50,640 bases of DNA from a virus. Below the pieces are notes generated by a model that was given only the letters and a program-made list of their open reading frames with translations, had not been told where the DNA came from and did not search any database. Position numbers and translations under genes: made by a program. Location: IMG/VR virus record IMGVR_UViG_3300020394_001687, positions 1-50,640 of that record. One strand, written 5' to 3'. This document shows, piece by piece, positions 29,571 through 36,888 of the stretch. Positions within the stretch are counted from its first letter, which is position 1. Each line of letters starts with the position of its first letter.

Positions 29571-29795
29571 CTAATTTTGCAAATTCTCACCTTTTTGCAA
29601 CTTTTCGTAAGCGTATGCCTTTTGGGCAATAGTCTTGAGAACTGCACCTGCAATGGCAATAGCGTAGGCTTGTTGCTCGTCTAGCTTATCTTCCATAGGG
29701 GCGATAACTGCATTGTAAACCAAGTCCATTGCTTGATCGTTTGCGTCAAGTGCATTCTCGATTTTGTCTTCGTTGTATTCTTCCTTAAGATACAT
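29571..29795 (-). CDS. Small acidic helical protein
   Basis: A 74-residue protein (MYLKEEYNEDKIENALDAND...), all-helical. AAGGAGAA before the ATG is a good ribosome site inside the end of the preceding tiny gene (11-nt overlap). Function unknown. Confidence 0.65.
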   Translation of the reverse strand: MYLKEEYNEDKIENALDANDQAMDLVYNAVIAPMEDKLDEQQAYAIAIAGAVLKTIAQKAYAYEKLQKGENLQN

Positions 29796-29910
29796 GATAT
29801 AGGTTCTCCTTGTGTTTGCGTTTACGATGTAATGTATTCTTCTTTACCTTGTGTGGGCGAGACTTGGTAAAAAGAATGGTCTTTCTTATCTTTATCTCCC
29901 TCACTTTCAT
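29785..29910 (-). CDS. Tiny very basic protein, family C copy 2
   Basis: A 41-residue protein (MKVREIKIRKTILFTKSRPHK...), paralogous to 21409-21525. A leaderless promoter TTGCAA-N17-ATAATT-N6-ATG lies directly upstream. The very high Lys/Arg/His content suggests nucleic-acid contact. Confidence 0.6.
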   Translation of the reverse strand: MKVREIKIRKTILFTKSRPHKVKKNTLHRKRKHKENLYHVS

Positions 29911-30020
29911 AACTATAATTATGACAGAATCTGAGGTAATTGCAAGAAAAAAAAGCTTAATCGCATCATTTTTTTTGTTTTCCTAATGTTCAGCCTAATA
30001 ACAACTTGTGAAACTGGCAC

Positions 30021-30040
30021 GAAATCGGCGGGCGATTTTT
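30021..30040. repeat. GC palindrome repeat 10
   Basis: GAAATCGGCGGGCGATTTTT preceded by CTGGCAC. It lies just beyond a strong intrinsic terminator (30052-30076), so termination is already provided and this element must serve something else. Confidence 0.85.
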
Positions 30041-30051
30041 GGGCAAAAAAA

Positions 30052-30076
30052 AGTGGGGCCCTATTTGGGCCCCACT
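30052..30076 (-). terminator. Intrinsic terminator
   Basis: A perfect 10-bp stem (AGTGGGGCCC / GGGCCCCACT) with TATTT loop; on the minus strand it is followed by eight T. It ends the transcription unit that includes 30102-31114. Confidence 0.92.
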
Positions 30077-30101
30077 CGAACACACACCATACTACATCGG
30101 C

Positions 30102-30386
30102 TCACACCACTGAGCCATCAACCTTGAAATTCGATATTTTATCTAACGCGAACGCCTTTACATGACCGATATCATTATTGACACGCGCCGAAAGGTATTT
30201 CTTGCCCTTATGATCCACTATGGCGCGATTTGACATTGTTCCCCATTGCCGATCTCCGAAAGACGAAGCATTCGCTCCAATTACGACATTCCTAGATGAA
30301 CCGTTGTAGTCAAAGCTTGCAATTGCAGTACCGCGAGCAAGTAGGTTGGTGATTTGATTTTCTAGCTTATTCATTTTCTTTTTCAT
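30102..30386 (-). CDS. Small basic hypothetical protein
   Basis: A 94-residue protein from ATG 30386 (MKKKMNKLENQITNLLARG). Beta-rich middle (GTAIASFDYNGSSRNVVIG, then HKGKKYLSARV). TTGACA lies upstream at the leaderless distance. Function unknown. Confidence 0.65.
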   Translation of the reverse strand: MKKKMNKLENQITNLLARGTAIASFDYNGSSRNVVIGANASSFGDRQWGTMSNRAIVDHKGKKYLSARVNNDIGHVKAFALDKISNFKVDGSVV

Positions 30387-30405
30387 AATATATAGTATGC
30401 CATAT

Positions 30406-30690
30406 TTAGCCTTGTTTGTCAAGAGCTTTTTTTGCTTTTTCCTCCTCTAACTTGATTTTGTTTGAAATCCTATCTTCTCTAATTCTTTGTGCAGTTAGGC
30501 GTGCGTCTTGCTCATCATCAAAATGAAGGCAGACAAGATCATTCTCTTTGGTATACGGATCGCTATACTCAAAATACAAGCCCCATGTTTCTGCATCAGC
30601 ATCATATTCGGGTTCATTGTCTAGCGGTGGCAATGTGCCAAGCTCATCTTTTTCGCATATAGCGTCTATATATGTATCGTATTCTCCCAT
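30406..30690 (-). CDS. Acidic hypothetical protein
   Basis: A 94-residue protein. ATG 30690 (MGEYDTYIDAI) has an AAGGAGGA ribosome site 9 nt upstream; longer in-frame versions overlap the previous gene. Features: EYDADAETWGLYFEYSDPY, then a Lys/Glu-rich helical tail. Unknown role. Confidence 0.65.
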   Translation of the reverse strand: MGEYDTYIDAICEKDELGTLPPLDNEPEYDADAETWGLYFEYSDPYTKENDLVCLHFDDEQDARLTAQRIREDRISNKIKLEEEKAKKALDKQG

Positions 30691-30706
30691 TGTCAACTCC
30701 TCCTTT

Positions 30707-31114
30707 TTACCACCAAGAATCATAGAAAACTTTTTTGCCTTCACCAATAGCTTTGCGAGCTTTTTCGATGAACTCAAGATCATCTTGCTTGTAATGATAA
30801 TCGTTCTCTCCATACTCTTCGCCATCTTCGGTTGTCCAACCAAATGAATCATTACCAAAGAAGAAGCCTCCTGTTTCGGGCAATGCTTTGTTTTCTACAT
30901 GAGCCTCAAGTTGCTCAAGGTCTGACAAAGTAAGCTCGACAGGAACGCAGTTGAAATCCCCCATTGGGTTTTCATCAAGCTCTCCGTCGTATGGTCTACC
31001 TTTGTCTTGCCAAAGTTCTTCCATCCAACCTTGAAGCCGATTGTGTTTTCTCCAATAGGCGAGTTCTTCTTTTTCTTCGCCTTCTTGTGCATAAGCATAT
31101 TGATCTAATCCCAT
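30707..31114 (-). CDS. MGLDQYAY-type conserved phage protein
   Basis: A 135-residue protein opening MGLDQYAYAQEGEEKEELAYW, then KHNRLQGWMEELW and VELTLSDLEQLE, GGFFFGNDSFG, FIEKARKAIGEGKKVFYDSWW. This pattern is shared by many cyanophage and other aquatic-phage hypotheticals, sometimes mislabelled as an enzyme. Function unknown. AAAGGAT ribosome site; TTGACT-N17-ATAATT lies ~35 nt upstream. Confidence 0.75.
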   Translation of the reverse strand: MGLDQYAYAQEGEEKEELAYWRKHNRLQGWMEELWQDKGRPYDGELDENPMGDFNCVPVELTLSDLEQLEAHVENKALPETGGFFFGNDSFGWTTEDGEEYGENDYHYKQDDLEFIEKARKAIGEGKKVFYDSWW

Positions 31115-31145
31115 AGTGTATCCTTTGTTAGTGTTATATGTTCAA

Positions 31146-31547
31146 TTATGACAGATTGCCGACAGGAGTCAAGTCTTTTTCCCATCTTTTTTTCATTGCG
31201 TCAATACTTTCTTGAGGCACATCATGGACATTGCCGAAGTCATTTTGACATTCAATTACAAAGACAGAGTATCCATACTCCTCTGCAATCTGATAATACT
31301 TTTCTGCCTCCCATGCTTGAGTAAAGGTATTGGCAACGGCAACTGCTTCTGCTCCAATGAACATTGCATCTCTTACTTTGCCCCAACACCATTCATGTGC
31401 TTTTCCAAGCAATTTGGCATTGAAATTGTATTCACCCTTCTTGTTGGTGAAGAAGTCGTCAGCAGAGTATACTAACTCTGTAACTTTCTTTGCTAGGCTA
31501 GACTTGCCACTTCCTGGAAGTCCTCTTACGATGTATAGTGTTTTCAT
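31146..31547 (-). CDS. P-loop kinase, polynucleotide-kinase/zeta-toxin-like (AAA_33)
   Basis: A 133-residue protein with Walker A GLPGSGKSSLAKK (residues ~9-21), followed by YSADDFF, a substrate-site motif of the PNK/N4BP2L-type kinases, and ANTFTQAWEAEKYYQIAEEYGY, the conserved second half. These proteins phosphorylate nucleic-acid 5' ends or small substrates. It could supply the 5' phosphate for the nearby ligase, but that link is inferred. It is ATGA-coupled to its upstream gene. Confidence 0.75.
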   Translation of the reverse strand: MKTLYIVRGLPGSGKSSLAKKVTELVYSADDFFTNKKGEYNFNAKLLGKAHEWCWGKVRDAMFIGAEAVAVANTFTQAWEAEKYYQIAEEYGYSVFVIECQNDFGNVHDVPQESIDAMKKRWEKDLTPVGNLS

Positions 31548-31777
31548 AGTTGTGCTGATTGAAAAGATGCTTCTATTCTAAGCTCATTTTGAAGGGATGT
31601 CAAGTCACAAATGATGTCCTCCAAGACTTCTTCTGCTGACTGAAATGTACTTCCAATTGGAAACTTTTTTGGATGCAGTTGATTTTGATCTAGGCATACT
31701 TTTGACATTGGGTCTGCCCATGCAAGGTTACCTTTTACAAGTTGTAGAATTTCTTCTCTGATTTTGGATTGTGTCAT
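31544..31777 (-). CDS. Small hypothetical protein
   Basis: A 77-residue helical protein (MTQSKIREEILQLVKGNLAW) with a central polar segment. Leaderless promoter upstream; ATGA overlap with the P-loop kinase gene downstream. Probable translational partner of the kinase. Confidence 0.65.
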   Translation of the reverse strand: MTQSKIREEILQLVKGNLAWADPMSKVCLDQNQLHPKKFPIGSTFQSAEEVLEDIICDLTSLQNELRIEASFQSAQL

Positions 31778-31812
31778 TATAGTAGTCTAGTTAGGTTTAT
31801 GTGTTTTGTCAA
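31778..31812 (-). promoter_or_regulatory. Leaderless promoter TTGACA-N17-TAGACT-N6-ATG
   Basis: Minus strand: TTGACA (31807-31812), 17 nt, TAGACT (31784-31789), ACTATA, ATG 31777. Confidence 0.85.
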
Positions 31813-32207
31813 GCAATAAGAACTCTTTTTTCCTCAAGTTTGGCAATGCAGCCAAACCAACGAGGAGATCCATCCTTAGTGTGAACGAACGAAGAATACT
31901 TGTAAGGATTGTATGTTATCTCATCAAACTGATCTTCGGGCAAATCATCCCATACTCTCTCAAATTCCTCAAGACGCAAATACCCCTTGATCCCTGCATG
32001 AACATTCTTTCTCTTTTCTTTCAAAACTCTTTCTCTGCCTTTGCGATTGACTTTCATCATCACCTGATAAAGAGTTACATTATCAGCATGAGCCTTTACA
32101 ATGCCATCTTGCTTGATACTCCAACAGCCCTTGTGCAAGTTTTTGTAGACAAAGACTTTGCGGTCAAAGTCAATATCATATCTTTCATCATTCTTAGTGC
32201 GTTTCAT
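31809..32207 (-). CDS. KNLHKGCWSIKQDG-type conserved phage protein
   Basis: A 132-residue basic protein. The block VFVYKNLHKGCWSIKQDGIVKAHAD and KNVHAGIKGYL is a conserved pattern in phages from aquatic habitats. Function unknown. Promoter TTGACT-N17-AAACTA-N6-ATG at 32208-32242. Confidence 0.75.
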   Translation of the reverse strand: MKRTKNDERYDIDFDRKVFVYKNLHKGCWSIKQDGIVKAHADNVTLYQVMMKVNRKGRERVLKEKRKNVHAGIKGYLRLEEFERVWDDLPEDQFDEITYNPYKYSSFVHTKDGSPRWFGCIAKLEEKRVLIA

Positions 32208-32305
32208 AATATATAGTTTGACAGGTTTTGGGGTAAAGTCAACACCTAAATTACACTTTTTTTCTTGCGAAAGTTGCTCATAATCAGTTAGTTACAAAAT
32301 TTTTA

Positions 32306-32324
32306 AAAATCGGCCCGCGATTTT
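32306..32324. repeat. GC palindrome repeat 11
   Basis: AAAATCGGCCCGCGATTTT, followed by CCTAAG as in copy 2. It separates the transcription unit ending at 32340 from the one starting at 32207. Confidence 0.8.
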
Positions 32325-32339
32325 CCTAAGTCATTGGTG

Positions 32340-32525
32340 CTAATTTAGTTGCAGCATTGAGAGAAAGAAGCCTTGTTCAGCTAATGTGATTGAGGTATTT
32401 GGCCAAGTTGCGTATAGCTGATCTAATATATTTTTCAATGCAATTTGATCTTTGCTTTGGGGATCAAAGTTTTCATCAAAATATTGTATTGCATCAAAAT
32501 AACTTTGGATTTGAGTTGGCCTCAT
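32340..32525 (-). CDS. Small hypothetical protein
   Basis: A 61-residue helical protein (MRPTQIQSYFDAIQYFDENF). It is 67 nt downstream of 32593-32865 without an evident promoter, so it is probably the last gene of that unit. Function unknown. Confidence 0.55.
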   Translation of the reverse strand: MRPTQIQSYFDAIQYFDENFDPQSKDQIALKNILDQLYATWPNTSITLAEQGFFLSMLQLN

Positions 32526-32592
32526 TATCTTATTCTAAGAAAAAACAAATACATTAGAATTAGGTGCGCAAGAAGAATTATGAACTCTTGCA

Positions 32593-32865
32593 TTATTCTT
32601 GCATTCTATGCAAAAACACAGGAGTCATCTCTCCATAATACGCACCTTCTGTGTTGAACCAAAAATGCTCAGAAGCAGTTTCATAGTCCATATCGTTATT
32701 GTTTACTAATGCCTCGATGCACGCATCAATATCATAAACTATCTGCCCTTTACTTGTGTGACCTATAATAGCTTTATCATATTCGGGATAGTAAATTGCA
32801 TCGTTTGGGAGGTCTTGCTCCTCCATAAGTGCATTGAGATTTGGAGCGTTTTGATGTATACCCAT
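32593..32865 (-). CDS. Conserved acidic phage protein
   Basis: A 90-residue protein with YYPEYDKAIIGHTSKGQIVYD and MDYETASEHFWFNTEGAYYG, a pattern shared by many phage hypotheticals of unknown role. AGGAGGT ribosome site; it follows the glycosylase-like gene by 9 nt, so the two are cotranscribed. Confidence 0.75.
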   Translation of the reverse strand: MGIHQNAPNLNALMEEQDLPNDAIYYPEYDKAIIGHTSKGQIVYDIDACIEALVNNNDMDYETASEHFWFNTEGAYYGEMTPVFLHRMQE

Positions 32866-32874
32866 AGTAACCTC

Positions 32875-33627
32875 CTATCTTTCTAGGCAATAAGACCAAT
32901 AGCGAGAATTCCTACGATTCTGCACCTTGTTCCAATAGATTTCTCTTGCAACATTTGGTGATACATCATACTTGTCGCAACGATCAAGCCACTCGTTTTC
33001 CATTTCTTCGTAAACCTTGAGATTGCTTGCGTGACCCTTCTTAAGGTCATGCCCCATGAATCTAAGTAAGTGAACATCTAGACAACATAGGCGAGCTTCA
33101 GTAGGAAATGCCAATGCAATAGAATAAGTTGTCTTCGCATTAGCTAATCCATAGATGCTACCTATAAGACGATTTCTGCATTCTTGCCAAGTTTCATCTT
33201 CTTTCTTATAGAATTGTTTTGGGTCTTCACGGAACTTATCAACAAGTTGCCATAAGCCTTTGTTGCGTCTTTCATACATTCCAACCTTTGCATCAATGAC
33301 CATCTGCTCTAACCTATCCTTAGAAGTTGTCCAAGATAAATCTTGCATAGCGAGATTGTAGCCTCTCACATTGCTCTCCCATGTAGTATGAACACTCATT
33401 ATCCCAAATACCCAACGAGCAAAATACTCTGCATCGTCACGAATAGTAAGGTCGCTCCAATAATCCTCTTCTTTTTTGACTAAGCCTAGCGACAGATTGC
33501 TGAAAAACTTGTCTACCTTGTTGTATCGGTCTGAGGCAACTAGAATTTGTCCGTGGCTTGCAATGCGAGATACATTATCTTTGATGGAGTTGAAATCTAC
33601 TTTTTGTTCTTTTTTTGTTTTTTGCAT
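32875..33627 (-). CDS. HhH-GPD-type DNA glycosylase/lyase, second copy
   Basis: A 250-residue protein from ATG 33627. Residues ~158-171 (IYGLANAKTTYSIAL) align with the helix-hairpin-helix of Nth/OGG-type enzymes, placing Lys165 at the catalytic Lys. LCCLDVHLLRF puts Asp184 at the catalytic Asp. Lys plus Asp together imply a bifunctional glycosylase/AP-lyase that removes a damaged or modified base and nicks the strand. The Cys-rich [4Fe-4S] tail is missing. It has its own leaderless promoter inside the unit of ligase and glycosylase 1. Fold is inferred from motif alignment. Confidence 0.65.
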   Translation of the reverse strand: MQKTKKEQKVDFNSIKDNVSRIASHGQILVASDRYNKVDKFFSNLSLGLVKKEEDYWSDLTIRDDAEYFARWVFGIMSVHTTWESNVRGYNLAMQDLSWTTSKDRLEQMVIDAKVGMYERRNKGLWQLVDKFREDPKQFYKKEDETWQECRNRLIGSIYGLANAKTTYSIALAFPTEARLCCLDVHLLRFMGHDLKKGHASNLKVYEEMENEWLDRCDKYDVSPNVAREIYWNKVQNRRNSRYWSYCLER

Positions 33628-33662
33628 AATTATACTATAGTTAAGGTTTGGTGTTTTGTCAA
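33628..33662 (-). promoter_or_regulatory. Leaderless promoter TTGACA-N17-TATAGT-N6-ATG
   Basis: Minus strand: TTGACA (33657-33662), 17 nt, TATAGT (33634-33639), ATAATT, ATG 33627. It fills exactly the gap between the two glycosylase genes. Confidence 0.85.
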
Positions 33663-34256
33663 TCAATTTCCGTAGGAATACTTAGTCCATACTTCTAGAT
33701 CAAAATCGGTAACGCTTTTACCTTCAAATCTAGCAATACTTCTGAAAAGCTTAGACAGTCTCTCATAAACCTTTGGGTTTTGAGGGGTTGACTTAGGTAC
33801 ATCATTGTATCCAAAATCACTAAGGAATCTCAAAATATGTGTATCAAGAACGGGTTCATCGAAATCTTCTCTTGAATGCGTAAGAAAGAATCTGCTAGTC
33901 TTAGTGCTAATCCCACGAACTTCTTGCAGTTCATCAATTGTAACTTCACGCAAATCTTTGTCAAGTAAGGTTACGATATCCTTGAAGCTATTATAGCGTT
34001 GTTGATATGGTGCAATCTTATGTTTCTTCAGATGTTGCATCAATCCATCTCCCTCTACAGAAGAGACCGAAAGTAGTTTGCGTATGAGCTGAAATGGAGT
34101 TAGTCCAAATCCAAATCTTGGATCAGTGCAAAACTTACGAACCTTTGGTGATTCGATTTCGCTTTTCTTGCCCGCAACGCATATGCAGTAGATAAGGAAC
34201 TCTTGTAGTTGCCATTCGTTTCTGTTGTAGTCTGTAACTTTTTTTGGGTCAATCAT
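33663..34256 (-). CDS. HhH-GPD-type DNA glycosylase/lyase, first copy
   Basis: A 197-residue protein; ATG 34256 (MIDPKKVTDY) is preferred over a TTG 9 nt upstream. LQEVRGISTKTSRFFLTHS (near 110-128) matches the HhH hairpin, with Lys119 at the Nth Lys120 position. EPVLDTHILRFLSDFG places Asp138 at the catalytic Asp, 19 residues later, the same spacing as in the second copy. It lies 21 nt downstream of the DNA ligase, so both are cotranscribed. Probable base-excision enzyme; target base unknown. No Cys cluster at the C-terminus. Confidence 0.75.
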   Translation of the reverse strand: MIDPKKVTDYNRNEWQLQEFLIYCICVAGKKSEIESPKVRKFCTDPRFGFGLTPFQLIRKLLSVSSVEGDGLMQHLKKHKIAPYQQRYNSFKDIVTLLDKDLREVTIDELQEVRGISTKTSRFFLTHSREDFDEPVLDTHILRFLSDFGYNDVPKSTPQNPKVYERLSKLFRSIARFEGKSVTDFDLEVWTKYSYGN

Positions 34257-34277
34257 TTTTCGCAATGTGTTTATGGT

Positions 34278-35492
34278 TTATTCGTAATCTCGAAATGCTA
34301 TCGCATAAGGAAAGCGTGGGACTCCATCAGGAGTAAGCTCAAAGAATTTGATTGTAGCTAACTTTCCAATATAGTAATCGCTATTGTCTAGGATTTCTGC
34401 GAGATAATCAAAGTTACCTTTGATATTGGAGTTGAAAGTTTGATCTGTCAATGGGCAATAGCACACTAAATGTTTTGCAGTACCACTACGATTTCCGTTA
34501 CCTTCTTCTATATCAATAACTTTGTACTCTGCATCTTGAAACTCTTTACGCTTGAGCAAAGACTTGCTACGCTTACTTTCATAAGGAGCATCTATACGAA
34601 CCATTTGTCCTTCGTATCCGTTTTCCATATACTCTGAATACTTTTCGTCAAGTTCGTCAAACGATTGAGACTCATCGGTTTGTACAAGTTTGACAGAGTT
34701 TCCATCCACCACATCCGTAAACTCTCCTTGCAACATAAAGTTTCTAGCTGAGAAAGAGATTGACTCATTGTATTCATCTGACAATCTTGGGCAATCGTAC
34801 ACCCAATACTGAATTAGGTTTTTTGCTTCTTTTTGAGATTCTTGAAACTTATCAAGTTTCTTTGCAAAACTCTTATCAGTATCATTCTTAGTCTTTTCGG
34901 GAACTTTCTTGCGAACAAGCGAAACAATCTTGTTGAAGTCGTGCTTCAAGTCGTGATTGTACAACTCACCATCGAGTATCGCATCTTCGTTGCAGTCAAA
35001 GAATACGCTCAGTTCCTCAATTACATGAGGAATTGTGTCGATAGTTCTACCTTTGCGAGTGCGAGCAACTATCTCTCCATCTTCCATGCGAATGATGCAA
35101 CGGATACCATCTAGTTTGGCTTGAGAAAAGATTTTACCTTCGTTATCGAATACAGATTGAATTTCCTTCTCTCTGTCCTCAAACTTTTGTGCAAGCATAG
35201 GTTCGTAATAACTTTGAGTTTCTGCTTCTTTAGGCGAAAGAGCATAACCTTCTTTGAGTTTTTTATCCCACCTTGCTTTTGCTTCAAGCAACGCTTGTTC
35301 TTCGTTAGTTGTAGCATTGACCTTGCCTTCGTTCTTGCCGATTGCAGTTGTTGGCTTATCGCATACGATTTTACCTCCAACTAAACCTTTCTCAGCATAG
35401 AATGAATCTTTGTCAATGACCATTGTCCACTCCCTCAGTTTTCCGAGCGAGTCTATCTTGTATAGCTTATCTAGTTTCTGCATTGTAATCAT
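34278..35492 (-). CDS. ATP-dependent DNA ligase with WGR-like N-terminal domain
   Basis: A 404-residue protein; ATG 35492 is set by AGGAGAT. Residues ~10-80 (LYKIDSLGKLREWTM, GLVGGKIV, GKNEGKVNATTNEEQALLEA) form the WGR-like domain seen in other phage ligases. Motif I is SQAKLDGIR with adenylated Lys126. Further motifs: AILDGELYNH, YEGQMVR (motif IV) and SLLKRKEF (motif V). It seals nicks during replication or repair. It is followed by a glycosylase gene, forming a repair cluster. Confidence 0.93.
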   Translation of the reverse strand: MITMQKLDKLYKIDSLGKLREWTMVIDKDSFYAEKGLVGGKIVCDKPTTAIGKNEGKVNATTNEEQALLEAKARWDKKLKEGYALSPKEAETQSYYEPMLAQKFEDREKEIQSVFDNEGKIFSQAKLDGIRCIIRMEDGEIVARTRKGRTIDTIPHVIEELSVFFDCNEDAILDGELYNHDLKHDFNKIVSLVRKKVPEKTKNDTDKSFAKKLDKFQESQKEAKNLIQYWVYDCPRLSDEYNESISFSARNFMLQGEFTDVVDGNSVKLVQTDESQSFDELDEKYSEYMENGYEGQMVRIDAPYESKRSKSLLKRKEFQDAEYKVIDIEEGNGNRSGTAKHLVCYCPLTDQTFNSNIKGNFDYLAEILDNSDYYIGKLATIKFFELTPDGVPRFPYAIAFRDYE

Positions 35493-35505
35493 TATAGTAT
35501 ATCTC

Positions 35506-35700
35506 CTAGTTTGTGTCAAGCATAACCTTGAACTGATCGTAAACTTTTTGCTTACTACCTTTCAGTCCGTATTCTTGCTTGATGATCGCATAGCAAGATT
35601 GTCCTCTCCTACTCAGACCAAGCATTTCTAGCTTCAAACCTCTAAGCAATACTTTTGCTCTAAAGGCATCAATGTTTTCTTTTCCTATAATCATTGTCAT
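35506..35700 (-). CDS. Small conserved phage protein
   Basis: A 64-residue basic protein (MTMIIGKENIDAFRAKVLLRGLKLE...RRGQSCYAIIKQEYGLKGSK). The GLKLExxGxxRRGxSxxxIxKxExGxxGxK pattern is seen in many phages, function unknown. ATGA overlap with the upstream gene; 13 nt before the ligase. Confidence 0.7.
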   Translation of the reverse strand: MTMIIGKENIDAFRAKVLLRGLKLEMLGLSRRGQSCYAIIKQEYGLKGSKQKVYDQFKVMLDTN

Positions 35701-35936
35701 AATACTTTGTTTCCTATTCTATATACTGACCAATTGCCATTTGAGTAAGGGTAAGATCCCTTTGCATAAGCTGATGCACCTTCTAATGTAAGGAAATATA
35801 TTGGTGATTCGCTAGGACTATCATCATCCACTAATGCGTAAACTCCCTCTGCAATATCGCAGGGATGGTATCTTTTTTCTTTTTCGGCTTGAGCTTGCCA
35901 CTCAAGGTATTCTAGTTGCTCTTGTGCGTAATTCAT
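35697..35936 (-). CDS. Small hypothetical protein leading the ligase operon
   Basis: A 79-residue protein (MNYAQEQLEYLEWQAQAEKEK), with helical N-terminus and a beta part (GVYALVDDDSPSESPIYFLTLEG). It heads the unit that includes the ligase and a glycosylase. Promoter TTGACT-N17-ATACTA-N6-ATG at 35937-35971. Confidence 0.65.
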   Translation of the reverse strand: MNYAQEQLEYLEWQAQAEKEKRYHPCDIAEGVYALVDDDSPSESPIYFLTLEGASAYAKGSYPYSNGNWSVYRIGNKVL

Positions 35937-35971
35937 AATACATAGTATGACAGGTTTTGCCGTGAAGTCAA
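35937..35971 (-). promoter_or_regulatory. Leaderless promoter of the ligase-glycosylase operon
   Basis: Minus strand: TTGACT (35966-35971), 17 nt, ATACTA (35943-35948), TGTATT, ATG 35936. Confidence 0.75.
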
Positions 35972-36027
35972 CCTTTTTTTTCGTTGAATTGAAAAAAAGT
36001 TTTTCATTTTTTGCTTGACAAATCTTT

Positions 36028-36046
36028 AAAATTCGGCGGGCGATTT
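36028..36046. repeat. GC palindrome repeat 12
   Basis: AAATTCGGCGGGCGATTTCG between the 36117 unit and the ligase operon promoter. One arm has an extra T; the core CGGCGGGCGATTT is identical to copy 10. Confidence 0.7.
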
Positions 36047-36116
36047 CGCAAACACCTTATACTCAACAACTTGTGTTAAGTTTTTATTATTTTATTGAAT
36101 TATATTTTACTTTATA

Positions 36117-36305
36117 TTACGCTAAGTGAATTTTCTCTTTCTCCTTATTTGATTGTTCTTCTATCTTGTCTTTCTCTTCTAGTTCATCTTCTACAAGAAA
36201 TTGTATTCTCCATAGTCCATGATTTTGAATTGTAAGTCCTAAACGCTCATCGAGCAATTTGCGAACCTCAAGCATTACCTTCAGATGCTCTTCTGATGTC
36301 TTCAT
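36117..36305 (-). CDS. Small charged helical protein
   Basis: A 62-residue protein (MKTSEEHLKVMLEVRKLLDERL) with a Glu/Lys-rich tail. ATGA overlap with the upstream gene. Last gene of a three-gene unit. Function unknown. Confidence 0.65.
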   Translation of the reverse strand: MKTSEEHLKVMLEVRKLLDERLGLTIQNHGLWRIQFLVEDELEEKDKIEEQSNKEKEKIHLA

Positions 36306-36622
36306 GCCATTGCCTCATGGCTCGCTTGATAGAATTCCTTGTCATGCTCACCTTCGTTAGTAAGAACTCTAAGCTCTTCGGTTTCGGCAGGGAACACATG
36401 GCATACTGCATCTACTCCATTCTGCTTGATATACCATGCAGGTGGATCATTAGGCTTTACAATCAATCCGATAAAACCATGCTCTACAAAATACTTTTGC
36501 ACAACAGATCGACCAATACCATTGATCTTTACATTTACTTCTGTACCCCTAGCAGGGATTGACTTATCGCAAACCCATGCCAACTTATCGAACTCTACAT
36601 ATTTTTGTGTTGAATCAGTCAT
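36302..36622 (-). CDS. Conserved phage hypothetical protein
   Basis: A 106-residue beta-rich protein with RGTEVNVKINGIGRSVVQKYF and GFIGLIVKPNDPPAWY, which looks like a small SH3/KOW-type barrel. ATGA overlaps on both sides. Function unknown. Confidence 0.65.
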   Translation of the reverse strand: MTDSTQKYVEFDKLAWVCDKSIPARGTEVNVKINGIGRSVVQKYFVEHGFIGLIVKPNDPPAWYIKQNGVDAVCHVFPAETEELRVLTNEGEHDKEFYQASHEAMA

Positions 36623-36852
36623 TGCATTTTTCCTCCATTATCAATTACATTTCTAAGACATGATTGTTGCCCCTTGCGAGACGAGATTGCTTTTGCCCTG
36701 TTGAACGAACTTTCGTTAGCGTACTGCACCATAATTGGTGTTGATTTATCTAGGTAAACCATCATACCTTTGCGAGGCTGAGAATTTGATTCTTTCTCGA
36801 CTTGCTTGATGGAACGCTCTATGTCTTGCAAAAAGGCTTCGGCTGTGTTCAT
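36619..36852 (-). CDS. Small hypothetical protein
   Basis: A 77-residue protein (MNTAEAFLQDIERSIKQVEKE) with a helical N-terminus and basic C-terminus. It leads a three-gene ATGA-coupled unit from the leaderless promoter at 36853-36887. Confidence 0.65.
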   Translation of the reverse strand: MNTAEAFLQDIERSIKQVEKESNSQPRKGMMVYLDKSTPIMVQYANESSFNRAKAISSRKGQQSCLRNVIDNGGKMQ

Positions 36853-36887
36853 TCTATAATACTAACGCAAATTTTTATATATGTCAA
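36853..36887 (-). promoter_or_regulatory. Leaderless promoter TTGACA-N17-TAGTAT-N6-ATG
   Basis: Minus strand: TTGACA, 17 nt, TAGTAT, TATAGA, ATG 36852. It ends exactly at the stop codon region of the next gene (36889). Confidence 0.85.
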
Positions 36888-36888
36888 G

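Noticed and set aside
19564-36046. CRISPR array interpretation of the GC repeats
   Set aside because: Copies are 0.3-4 kb apart in separate intergenic gaps, in both orientations, with genes between them instead of uniform spacers.
19564-36046. All GC palindromes as intrinsic terminators
   Set aside because: Two copies lie between divergent genes, T-runs are short, and separate strong hairpins already sit beside copies 9 and 10.
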